From Heterohyrax brucei (lineage: Eukaryota > Chordata > Mammalia > Hyracoidea > Procaviidae), in NCBI GenBank assembly GCA_028571685.1, contig CM053142.1, positions 198,640,796-198,704,795 on the forward strand: a DNA stretch of 64,000 bases. The letters are read 5' to 3'. The notes beneath the pieces are model-generated. The model did no database searches. It saw nothing but the letters and a program-made list of their open reading frames with translations, and had not been told where the DNA came from. Each line of letters begins with the position of its first letter. Position 1 is the stretch's first letter. Below are positions 10,449 through 20,290 of this stretch, one piece after another. The position numbers and the translations under genes were made by a program.

Positions 10449-10949
10449 TGTTTTAGTCAGCTAAGGCTGCTCTAACAGAAATACCACAGAGTGGATGGCT
10501 TTAACAAAGAAAGATTTATTCTTACACAGTCCGGTAGGCTGCAAGTCCATATTCAGGGTGTCCGCTCCAGGGAAAGACTTTCCCCTTGACGGCTCTGGAG
10601 GAAAGTCCAGTATTGCATCAGTCTTTGTCCAGGGAGCGTCCTAACGCAAGAACCTCTGGTCTGAACGACACGCTCTGCTCCCGGTGCTGCTTGCTTGATG
10701 GTAGCGAGGTTCTCAAATTGTCCTTGGTTCTTTTTCCTTTTATTCCTTGCAAGCTAAAAGTATTAAGGGTGGGGCAAGCCATACTCCTGGGAAACTTCCC
10801 CCACAGCAGGAATTCACAGCCCCACCCTAATCCTTTAACCTACAGGTTAGCAAAACCACACAATGGAGGACATTTCCAAGATACTGGGAACCATATCCCA
10901 GCCACATGGCTGCACACATTTTTGGTGGGACACAATTCAAACCATGACA
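10449..10949 (-). mobile_element. MaLR-type solo LTR, full length
   Basis: It runs from tgttttagtcagctaag to aaccatgaca and is 501 bp long. An exact 5-bp duplication, caagg, lies at 10444-10448 and 10950-10954. It lies about 0.5-1 kb upstream of the CpG island. Confidence 0.9.
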
Positions 10950-10954
10950 CAAGG

Positions 10955-11419
10955 GTAGCACAGATGTACCTGGCTGGAGTGATGAATGACTGAAGTGAAC
11001 TTGCAGAGTGTTTTGGACACCCAGCAGTCAGCATTCAGACTGGAGGTCAGACAAGTTTTCAGTCGTGGGGGCTGCGTTTGGCCTGCTGTGACTGTAACCT
11101 TGGGGGCTGGTGTCTGTGAAGAGCAACTGGTGTGGGTGCTGCCCTTGTACCTGCAGCCCCAGGCGCGCAACCTGACAACAGGACCACCGGAAGCGCGGTT
11201 CTGCCCCTCGGCGCCTTAGAAAAGGAGTTACCGCTCTGTGAGAGAGCGTTTAAATCTGCCGGCCGCTCTTCGGGAATCCGACGGGGCAGTGCTGTTCAGC
11301 CCTGTAGCGTCGCCGTAAGCCAGAATGGGCTCAACTGGCCGCAGGTTTTGCATTATATTATGTTTAAGAAGAATAAACGACGTTTGTACAACAAATTGTA
11401 GCCAGTGCTTCAGTGGGCA
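10955..11419. other. Upstream flank of the CpG island
   Basis: I see no gene or clear repeat. The sequence turns CpG-rich from about 11160 (cccaggcgcgcaac) towards the promoter. Confidence 0.5.
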
Positions 11420-11638
11420 ACGGAAAAGCAGAAAGCTGCACCCAGCCCAAAGTGCTCGGGGCCCGCGGTCACGGGTGTCTTTCTCTCGGGGAGCTCGGAG
11501 CGCTCAGGGTCCGCTTTCTGGCCCGTCCACGCGCGGTCGTGCTCCTGCTGCCCAGAGCTGCTCGGCGACCTTGTGCTCCGACCCCGCGGGGGGGCGCCCG
11601 GGCTGAGTGGGCGGAGCGAGCGCCCCGCCCCGCCCCCA

Positions 11639-11716
11639 GCGGGCGCGGCCCCGGCCGCAGGTCCCGCCCCCGGCCCCCCGCGGGCGCGGCCCCGGCCGCA
11701 GGCCCCGCCCCCGGCG
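11639..11716 (+). repeat. 41-bp tandem duplication with GC boxes
   Basis: Two copies begin gcgggcgcggccccggccgc at 11639 and 11680. The second is slightly shortened. Each carries a ccccgcccc-type GC box, so the duplication doubles the Sp1/KLF-type sites just upstream of the probable start site. Confidence 0.8.
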
Positions 11717-11727
11717 CGAGCGCGCCC

Positions 11728-11758
11728 GCCGCCGCCGCCGCCGCCGCCGCCATCTTGG
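11728..11758 (+). promoter_or_regulatory. (GCC)8 run ending in a YY1-type element
   Basis: Eight GCC units cover 11728-11751 and run into gccgccatcttgg (11746-11758). The reverse complement, ccaagatggcggc, fits the YY1 consensus. YY1 sites of this kind often lie at or just downstream of the transcription start in TATA-less promoters, so transcription probably starts nearby. Confidence 0.7.
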
Positions 11759-11963
11759 AGGTGCCGAGCGCCGCCCGCGGCCCCAGCCGGTCCCGAGGCG
11801 GTCGCGAGCCGCCGGCCGGGCGCGCCGTGTCCGTGGGCGCCCCGCGCGGCCGGGCCCATGTGCGTGCGGCCCGCCCGAGGTCGCCCGGGGTTCGTCTCCG
11901 CCAGCGCCCCGGCCGCGCCCAGGCCTCGGAGGAGCCGCCGAGGCGCCCGGCCCGCCGCAGCAG
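11750..11963 (+). other. PPP6R2: Probable non-coding exon 1 of PPP6R2
   Basis: The only strong donor downstream of the YY1 element is cagcag/gtgagag, with the exon ending at 11963. The start is placed near the YY1 site and is approximate. The segment has no AUG-initiated frame matching PPP6R2, whose start codon is in the exon at 55246, so it would be 5' untranslated. The assignment to PPP6R2 is inferred from strand, order and the absence of another gene. Further non-coding exons within the 43-kb intron would be invisible to me. Confidence 0.6.
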
Positions 11964-12560
11964 GTGAGAGCGGCCGCCGCGCCGCGCCCTGGGGCCTGCG
12001 GGCGGCGGGGGGCGGGGCTCGCGCCCGAGTCCCCACCCGCTGCCGGGCCCCGTCAGCGCGTCGGGGTCGCTCTCCGTGGGCGCCCCCGCGTCAGCGCCCC
12101 CGCCCGTCGGTGTCCTGGCGCCGGCGGCCCTGCGTGTCGCTGCCCTCCAGCTCCCGCTGCCCCGCGTCGCTGAGCGCTCGTCAGCGCGCGCCTGTCCACG
12201 CCCCGCGACCTCAGCGTCCCCCGTCGGTGCCGCCCACCCGCGCCCCCGTCTCTCAGTGCCCCCTGCCCACCGCTCGCCTGAGGGCGCCCCCCGGCGGTGC
12301 CCCAGCCCGCCTCTCTTCCTCCGCAGGGCTGCCGTCCCCGTTTCTGAGCGCGCCCCTCAGTGCCTCAGCTCCCCCGCGGTCTCCCTGCCGGGGTCCGGCT
12401 TCCTTGTTAGGGAACCGCGTCGGCGTCCTGCCAGCCGGTGCGTGACACGCCTCCCCAGCGCCCGCCCGTCTCTCAGTGTCCCTGTCGTCGCTCCCCTCGC
12501 CCAGTCGCCACCTTGCCCCCCTTTCCCGGCGTCCCCGAATGCCTCCGTTACTCTTCTTCC

Positions 12561-14367
12561 AGGCTGTCACCAGTCACTCCTGTCCTGTGCCGCCTTCCAG
12601 CCCCGTCTTTCTTGTCACCTTTGCTTCCTGTTAAATGAACAACTTCCTTCCTAAGGATCCGCAGGAAGCTGGTTCCTGGGAGGCACAGCAGGAAGCTGTC
12701 CCAGACGTCCCAGCTTCTCCACACTGTCCCACCCGCCCGTCCCCTCTGACATCAGCTCCTCCTCTTCCTCTCAGCAGCCTCCCGCCTCTCTGGGACCCTG
12801 TCGGGGACGGGACCGGCTGGCGCGTTGGGCCTCGCAGGACCTGCGGGTGTCGGCTTCCCTGGACTCTCGTGGGCGCGGGGCTGTGGAGGCCGGCAGACCC
12901 CAGAATCAGTAGGTCTGATGGCAGGCCTGTGGCTCAGGTCCCCAGAACCAGGGGCGAGGGTTCCCGAGCTGGATCTGGGCTCCTGATGCCAAGAGCTGCA
13001 CCAGGGCTGCTACCCAACACACCTTACACCAGTCCTGCCTCCTAGGCACACCGAGGGCGGTGTCCCCAAGGCACAGAGCAGAAGGCAACCATGCGACACT
13101 GGGGACTGTGGCCTACCCCTGAGAGACACAGAACCCCAAACCTCACAGGTCTGCTGTGCCTCGTTTGCCTGGTCCCACCCAGTGTGTGGGTCACCCCAGC
13201 ACCTCACTGACCCCTCTGTGTCCGCCACCTCTCACAGTCCACGTGCACCCCCCTGCCGGCGGTGCTCTTGTAGCCTGTGTCTGCACAGCCTGGCCTGCTT
13301 CGTCCCCTGCTTGTTGCTGACCTCTCTCTGCTTGCCTCTGTCAGCTTGCAGCTGTCACCACCGGCTCACCCAGTCTGTCACTCTGCTTAGTCACTGCCCC
13401 TCCCTGCACCCCCGTTTGTCACTGTGCCCACTCACCTTGACCCTGCGCCTGTCTCCAGGCTACCATTCTTGGACCCCACCTGTCGCCTCTCGATGGCCAC
13501 CTCTGTTGTGCCCTTGGCTTCAGGTGGCCAGCACTGTGCATCCTCCTAGCTGGTGATCTCTTGTTGATGTCTCTTTAGACAGTGGACTTCCCTGTTGACT
13601 TCGCCATGTCCCATCGACATGGTAGATCTGGACTCTGGGAGAGGATTCGTCCTCACCAAAAACACGCAGTCAGCTCCTGCTGTGCCAGGTGCTCTGCCAG
13701 CTGCTGGGACTTGAGGAGGGGACATGTCAGCCAGGTGCTGACTGGTCATAAGGAGCTAGCCGTGACAAGAATAGGATGATGGAGCCTTCCAGACTGGGGA
13801 GAAAGCACGTGCAAAGGCCATGAGGTGGGAACAGGCTGCAGGAACCTCAGTAAGACTGGTGTGGCCAGGGTGAGGGCAAGATGGCCTTCAAATCCTGCTG
13901 TTGCTCTCAGGCTCGGTGAGAATGGGGCCCTGAGTCTGAATCGGGGTGCGGGGACACCTGGCTGGTGAGTGAGCTGGGGATTGCCCTGACCGGGTGAATA
14001 TTGGCAGGTGGATGGTAGGTGTTGTCGTTTCAGTGGTTTACCTTGGTGGTCAATGCAGGGGAGCGTTCAGAGGCCGAGCTGATGGGTCTTGCTGAGAGGT
14101 GAGAGGGGTACGAGGGACAGAACAAAAGGTGGACAGTGGGCTACTTACTGAAAGGGGAAGCTGAGTTGGGGTGGTTGGCAGGGTGTGGAGAAGTTAGCAT
14201 AGGCTGGCTGGAGGCAGGCCCAGGAGGACTCCACCCGTCATTGGAGAGAAGGGATCTTACAGAAGTGTCCAGAGCCCAGAGCAGAAGTCAGGTCACAGGC
14301 AAACGGCCACTCAGCTTGGGAATAGTTTTTTTTTGTGTGTGTGTATTTGCTGTGGGTTTTGTTTCAT
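12561..14367. other. Intron sequence, mostly single copy
   Basis: GC-rich intronic DNA with pyrimidine-rich stretches (about 13200-13560) and no recognised gene or repeat. Confidence 0.5.
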
Positions 14368-14586
14368 TTAGAGTAGCCGTGGTGATGCAGCAGTTAAGCA
14401 CTCAGCTGCTAAGCAGAAGGCCATTGGTTTGAACTTAACCAGTTGCCCCACAGGAGAAAGACGTGGCGGCCAGCTTCCCGGAAGGTCACAGCCGTGGGAA
14501 CTGCAGGGCAGAGGTGCTCTGTTGTGGAGGGTCACTGAGAGTCGGAATTGACTTGATGGCGAGGAGTGTGGCTGTGCCTGGGTTTG
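14368..14586 (+). mobile_element. AfroSINE, long form
   Basis: It has a tRNA-like head (gagtagccgtggtgatgcag, cagttaagcactcagctgc), a variant body containing agaaagacgtggcggccagc, and the tail ctgagagtcggaattgactt. The extra body segment also occurs in the copy at 42110-42285, so this is a distinct subfamily. Confidence 0.8.
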
Positions 14587-14771
14587 GTTCACTCATATGG
14601 CATTCACCAGGATCACCGCTCCCCCTTGAAGGCGTAAGGGTGTGTAGGGAGACATCCGCCTTGCTCTCCGGTTGTGGCTGAGCCGCTCACTTCCTCTGCA
14701 TGAGAGACGAGCGCTGCTGTTCTGTTTTGTGTCCTTGCAGAGGGAGTTTGTTAACAGATGAGCATGTGGAG

Positions 14772-14803
14772 AGTGTGTGTGTGTGTGAGTGTGTGTGAGT
14801 GGA
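14772..14803 (+). repeat. (GT)n microsatellite
   Basis: An interrupted gt run (gtgtgtgtgtgtgagtgtgt). Confidence 0.8.
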
Positions 14804-14894
14804 CAGGTAGGTGGATACATAGGGAAGAGGTGGAAGAGCGTTTTTTTCCTATTAATTTTTCTGTTGCCGTGTGTATATAAATAAAACAGTTGAT

Positions 14895-15040
14895 ACTTAA
14901 CACCCCTCCCAAAACCCACTGCCGTAGGACAGAGTAGGACTGCTCCATAGAGTTTCCAGGGAGAGCCTGGCGGATCTGAACTGCCGACTTTCGGGTTAGC
15001 AGATGTGACACTTAACCAGTGCGCCACCACAGTTTCCACT
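14895..15040 (-). mobile_element. AfroSINE
   Basis: It starts with the reverse tail (ccaaaacccactgccgtagg), passes through agtaggactgctccatagag and ends at the reverse head (cacttaaccagtgcgccacc). Confidence 0.85.
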
Positions 15041-15252
15041 GGATGTTTAACCATGAAGTTTGCTGTAGTGCTGGTGGTGGTAAACGCGTGCGTAGCAAAA
15101 CTCTGCCATTTTAGTCATTTCTCCGTGGCCATGTTGTCACCACTCTGAGTGCCCGTTGAGCAGGGATTTTCCCTTCCTCCTCCTGTCCTTCCCTCGTAAC
15201 CAGTCATCTTGGGTCTCTGCATTTGCCAGACTTGAACTATTTGATCCAAGTG

Positions 15253-16282
15253 TGCCGGGAGCCGGTCCCAACAGTTTGTAGGGTCCCGCACGGAGGGAGG
15301 GAAGACACAGCGGGAAATGAACAAAGGAGACAGGAAAGAATTTTCTGGTTTAAGGCAGCCCGACCCAGAGAGCAAGAGATCTTCTTCTGTTGCTGGTGTC
15401 GAGAGCTGTCGTCTTATTTTTTATAGGTGAGGTGACGTAGTTGGTCACCCTATTTTCTTTATAATACAAACTATTGGTTAACAAGAAACTGACCCATCAT
15501 TATTGGCTAACAAGAAAGGGACCCCTCGTGGTCTTCTACTTCTAATTAATTGTCAAGGCCTTTTTTGAATAATTGTCTAAGCCAGGTGTCCAGTGGTGAT
15601 AAAATGTCAGGAACACAATTAATGGTTTTATTTGTACCTCGAAGTGGAAGGCACAGAGGAGTAAACTTCTCAAGGCCTAACCATTTGGCTGTTTCCCTTT
15701 GTTTCTCTAAGTTCTTATTTATATCTTCCTGTGCAGATAGTAAGCACCTGCCATTCTCTAATTAAGCCAGCTGCACTAAGAAAGATGTTTCTTTAGTGTT
15801 TATCAGTTTTCCATACCAACTATAAAGAACCTAGAAGTTTATTTATTCTTGTGTAGTTTTAATGGCTATGTGCAGAATTGTCCTTGAGAGCTTCTTAAGG
15901 GTTAGCTTGCAAACCTGTGTATGTGAAGAAAAGGGAGGGGGGAATACAATTAGGGAGAAGCCAGTGAAGCCGGGCAGGCCTCAGTGCTGTCAGGCATGCT
16001 GCATTGAAATCCATTTCTCTGATCTCTATTTCTCAGAAGTTCTTGGTCAGATTGTCCCAATATAGTCTCATAAACCGAGGGGTTGAAGCCCCTCTTAGAA
16101 GGCACCTCCTTGATCCTCATGTCAGGAGAGGATATCTTTTTAGGAGAATTTAATTAAGAAGCAAACCACCATCAGGGGTAATAGGCCAAAAAACATATTA
16201 CAGGTGAGATGTCTCGGCCTGTCACCTACAGAAGCCTGTGACTTTGTCTACAATGACCTGTGTGGAATGGCGGGCCTCCGCA
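15253..16282 (-). mobile_element. ERVK-type (class II) solo LTR, copy 1
   Basis: It runs from tgccgggagccggtcccaac to gggcctccgca, 1030 bp. An exact 6-bp duplication, caagtg, lies at 15247-15252 and 16283-16288, the length typical of class II ERVs. The minus strand reads towards a ...cccggca 3' end and has an A/T-rich TATA/poly(A) region shortly before it, which sets the orientation. It shares long stretches with 34104-35108. No internal viral sequence remains. Confidence 0.85.
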
Positions 16283-16429
16283 CAAGTGGGATCCTGCAGT
16301 GTCTCTTATGTCTCCACGTCCTGGTCATGCTCGTTTTCGGTTTTATCAGTGACTGACCTTCGCGGACATGAAGGGATATCACCCTGTGGTTTGGATTCAC
16401 ATTCACTAATAACATGTCACTGAACATCT

Positions 16430-17060
16430 GTTCCTGTGTTTATTGGTCATTTGTATTTTCTTTGGTGACATGTCTATTCAAGTCCTTTGTTTAATTTTTG
16501 ATGGGGTTGTTTCTGTTGTTTCCTGTTCGTTTTTTTCTTTCTTTTTTTATTATGACTGAGTGAAAATGTACATTCCCGTATGAATTTGCATGCCCACCTA
16601 TATGCAGCTTCCACTGCTTTCCCTGCCCGGTGACAGCACACTATTCCTCTCTGCTCCATACGTGTCTCATCTTCCCAACAGTCTCCTTTCCCCTCCTCTC
16701 CACCCACTCTCCTTCCTCCAGCCAGAGGTCAGCAGGATGACATCCTATAGATGCACAGAACCATAAAGTGCATCCAACATGTGGTCACTCTGCATTGCCA
16801 AGTCCAATGCATTTGTGTCTGAAGAGTGGACCTTCGTACGATTTATGTGCAAGGGCAGCATTAGGGCCGTATTCATTTCTTAATTGTCCCTTTTGATGAG
16901 CAGAAATTTTCAGTTTTGGTGAAGTCCAAATTTATCAGTGTTTTTCTTTGATGGTTAGTGTATGTATGTCCTAAGAAAATTTTGTCTGCACCAGGATTGT
17001 GAAGACACTGACAGGTGTTTTGTGTTAAAACCTTTATAGTGTTACTTTTTTGTTTAGGAT
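16430..17060 (-). mobile_element. Old LINE-1 ORF2 3' region, interrupted
   Basis: It reads as an ancient reverse L1: tttattggtcatttgtattttctttgg, gtctattcaagtcctttg, then after an insert gatgagcagaaattttcag and ttggtgaagtccaaatttatc. A younger L1 3' tail splits it at about 16525-16875. Confidence 0.7.
16525..16875 (-). mobile_element. LINE-1-type 3' tail
   Basis: A poly(T) head, then attatgactgagtgaaaatg and a cctgcccggtgacagcacac segment that recurs at 39785. It is inserted in the old L1, whose sequence continues at about 16880. Confidence 0.6.
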
Positions 17061-17369
17061 TATGATCTGTCTTTTAAAAAAAAGGTTTATCAGCAGCTTC
17101 GTTGGAATACAGTGACATGTGCAATTTGATAAATTAAAAAATTTCCTTTGTTGTTGATGAAACATACAGCAAGACGTAACCGGGTCCGCAGTTTCTGCCT
17201 GTGCAGTTGAGCAGCACGGGTTCCCTTCCTGAGTGCTGCAGGCATCTGAGCTGTGTTTCCCCAGAACTCCTCCACCCCCAAAGGCTCCACTGTAGACTTT
17301 CGAGTTGCTGTTGTTGGTGGGACCCCATCTAAATGGTTCTTAAAAGGGCATAAAGCTAAAGGCGGGTCC
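17061..17369. other. Intron sequence with diverged repeat traces
   Basis: No gene is seen. There are weak L1-like A/T-rich traces up to about 17160. Confidence 0.4.
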
Positions 17370-19150
17370 TTTTTGACTGGGTCCCTGGTGGCTGTTGTCA
17401 GTCCCCGACTCCTAGTGACCCTGTGGACAGCAGAGCAGAACTCTGCCTGGGTCTGCGCTGCCCTCCCAGTCACTGTGCGAAAGCCCCCCCGGCAGCCGCT
17501 GTGTCCGTCTGTCTCGTTGAGGGTCTTGCTGTTTTTTGCAGAATGTTGACTGATTCTTTTTGGTATAGCGGCACTGTGTTTTCCTTCCACCTTCTTTAGA
17601 TGCTTCTTGCTTTGTTTAATATTTTCCCCTGTTGAATCCTTCAGTATTGCATCTCGAGGCTTGAATTTTTTCTTCTGTTCTTTCAGCTTGAGAAACGTAG
17701 AGCGTGTTCTTCCCTTTGGTTTTCTAACTCCAGATCTTTGCAGATGTTACTGTAATATCTTGTCTTCTCAAGCTGCCCTTTGAAATCTTCTGTGTGTCGC
17801 TTTTACTTCATCCTCTCTTGCTTTAGCTACTTGACGTTCAAGAGTAAGTTTCAGTCTCTTCTGACATCTATTTTGGTCTTTTTTTTCCTTCCTGTCTTTT
17901 GATGAACTGTTGCTTCCTTGTGGATGATGTCCTTCCGCAGCTTGTCTGGTCTTCAGTTATAAGCGTTGTCTGCGTTAAATCTGTTCTTGAAATAGTCAGA
18001 ATTCAGATGGGATGTGCTCAAGGCTGTCCTTTGGCTGTTATCAACTTCTTCTGATTTTTTGGTTTCACCTTGAACTTGCATATGAGCAGTTGACGGTCTT
18101 TTCTGCAGTGGGCCTCTGGCCTTGTTCTGGCAGATGACATTGAGCTTTTCTTTTATCCTCTTTCACAAACGTAGTCAGTGTGATTCCTGTGTGTTCCATC
18201 TAGGGAGGCCCACATGCATTATCACCGTTTATGTTGGTGGAAAAGGGTACTTGAGGTGAAGTCTGAGGTCTTACAGAATTTTGCCATGTGATCACTGACC
18301 TCATTTCTGTCACCAAGACATAAGTTTCCTACTGCTGATCCTTCTTTGTGTTCACCTTTTGTGTTCCAATCACTAGTACTTATCAGTGGAACCCAGTTGT
18401 GTGTTTGATCAGTTTCAGACTGCAGAAGTTAATAAAAGTCTTCAGTCTCTTCATCTTTGTCCATAGTGATTGGTGCATGAACTTGAGCAGTAGTGGTGGT
18501 GCTAACTGGCCTTCCTTGTAGGGGTAAAGATGGTATCCCGTCGCTGGCAGTGGCGTGGCACTTCCACGCAGATGTTGACCATGAGTGCAGGGCCTTGCCT
18601 CTTCAGGTTGTCATTCCTGGCACAGGACACCGTGTGACTGTTGACTCAGAACGGCCGGTGCCCATCCATTTCAGCTTAGTAAGGCCCAGGATACCGATGT
18701 TTATGTGCTCCATTTTATTTCTGATGATTTCCAATTTTTCCGAGTTTCGTACTTCGTATATTTCGCTGATTAATGGTTGTCTCCAGCTGCTGCTGCTTCT
18801 GAGTTGTGCCCCATCAGCACATGAAGGTCACAGAATCTTGACTCCATCCACATCGGGAAGGTGGGCTCCACCCCGGGGAGGCAGCTCTTCCTCAGGTGTC
18901 TGTCGAGTGCCCTCCAATCCGAGGGCTTGTCTCCTGGGCTCCATACCTGGCGGTGCCCTGTTGCTGTTCCCAAGGTTTCCACCGGCAGATTCTCTTCAGA
19001 GGGAGATGTCCAGGGCCGTCTCCTAGTCTGTCTCATTCTGGAAGCCCTGCTGACATCGGTCTGCCTTGGGTACCCGTGCTGGTATTTGAGAGTTGGTGAC
19101 AGAGCTTCCAGGGTCACAGCGACGTGCAAGGCCCTATTCTAGGGCCAACT
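17370..19150 (-). mobile_element. RTE LINE, internally deleted
   Basis: The 3' end (gtccccgactcctagtgacc, about 17395-17540) joins directly at about 17542 to mid-ORF sequence (atgttgactgattctttttgg). The copy then continues through the RT, linker and endonuclease regions to the 5' end (acagagcttccagggtcaca) near 19140. Roughly 1.2 kb between the 3' UTR and the RT region is missing. There are many frameshifts and no intact protein. Confidence 0.75.
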
Positions 19151-20119
19151 GACAGACTCCTGGGGATGGTGGCTAGTGAAGTTAAACTGAGTTTTTGTTT
19201 TAAGGTGTCTTCAGGAAAGGTGTTTGGTTTCCGGTTTAGAGGTAATCTCAGGGCAGTAGTTTGTAAGATTGATCCAGCCTCCAGTGTGTGGTAGGTTTTG
19301 ACATATGTGTGCAACTGTGGGCTTAGCACGACACTTGTGTGTGAAGACGCCTCACACCTTCCAGAATTCCATGTGTCCTTTCAGAATCCGTCTCTCCCGT
19401 TCTTCCCTGTGCTAGATTGCACGTGGTATGATGGAAGGAAGGTGGGGAGTTGGCCTTTGAGGCTTTTTGTTCTTCCTGTGAATTAAGAGCTGAGGATGGT
19501 GGAGTGCTGGGGAAGTAGGAGAGGTGAGGTGGCCGTCCTGGAGGCCTCCCTTGCAGCCTGACAGACGGTTCCTGTGACTCCCTTGCCGCCGGGTCTGTGC
19601 ATTGGCAGTCTGAGCTGAGCTCAGCTGGGACGGCTGGTCCCTGTTTCCCCAGGTTGTCGTCTTGGCCTTCTCTTAAGACTGGGGCTTTTGCTGGACGCGT
19701 AGGCTCCTCCCTTTGTGTGGTCTGCTTTTCTCAAGGAGGCAGCTGGCCTGGGTTTCTTCACATGCCGCAGGATTCTGAGTGGACAAGAGTAGGAACTGCA
19801 GGCCTCCCAAAGTCCAGCTCTGAGCTGCACGGTGTGCCTCTGCCATCCTCTGCTGGCTGCAGCCAGTCCAGGCCAGCTGAGGGGTGAGGCCAGTTTAAGG
19901 TGTCCTCAGGGTCTCAGGAGGGGAAGCCAGCGTGCTAGAGAGACGCAGTAGGGTTGTTGGGATGTGTTGGATGTTCACTGGAAGTTTGCGGTGATTGGTT
20001 TAAAATGAATAAAACTCAGGCCGGGTTCCCTCAGGGAAGCCTTCTCCAACCAGCAACCTCTCCTCTCTAACCTGCGATGACGAGGGCTTGCATTTCCTGG
20101 CCGCTCACTGTCCACCATG
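19151..20119. other. Intron sequence, no feature seen
   Basis: Single-copy-looking intronic DNA. I support no gene or repeat here. Confidence 0.4.
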
Positions 20120-20290
20120 CGTTTGTCAGACGCTGGATACAGGTGATCTTGTCTAATGGTCACACTGCTGTTTGAGGTGAGCACTTTTATCAGAAAAGAG
20201 ACACAGAGTTTAAGAAAACGAATTCGGGTCCGCACGTGTGGAGCTGAGCTGTGGACCACATGTGTGAACTTGGCATTGCGCTTTCAGCCA
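20120..20290 (-). mobile_element. MIR SINE fragment
   Basis: It contains gtctaatggtcacactgctg and ttatcagaaaagagacacag, which fit the conserved core of an ancient MIR. It is diverged, and the orientation is tentative. Confidence 0.45.

Larger units (their letters stand above)
11420..12560 (+). promoter_or_regulatory. PPP6R2: CpG island, probable PPP6R2 promoter
   Basis: Very GC-rich and CpG-dense, with several GC boxes (gggcgg and ccccgcccc around 11610-11710), no TATA box, a GCC run and a YY1-type motif. This is the architecture of a mammalian housekeeping promoter. It lies upstream of the only recognised gene, on the same strand as a good splice donor. The long open frames on both strands here (up to 346 codons) reflect the lack of A/T-rich stop codons, not coding. 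Bidirectional transcription cannot be excluded. Confidence 0.8.

Noticed and set aside
11405-12445. A 346-codon open frame on the + strand (and 208 codons on the minus strand) over the CpG island
   Set aside because: Extreme GC content removes stop codons in all frames. The translations are Pro/Ala/Arg/Gly runs with no domain, and overlapping frames on both strands are equally open.
12635-13045. A 136-codon + frame after the CpG island as a possible gene
   Set aside because: Low-complexity Pro/Arg-rich translation, no matching splice sites and no recognised domain.
18493-19026. A 177-codon + frame as a gene
   Set aside because: It is the antisense of an RTE LINE 5' region.
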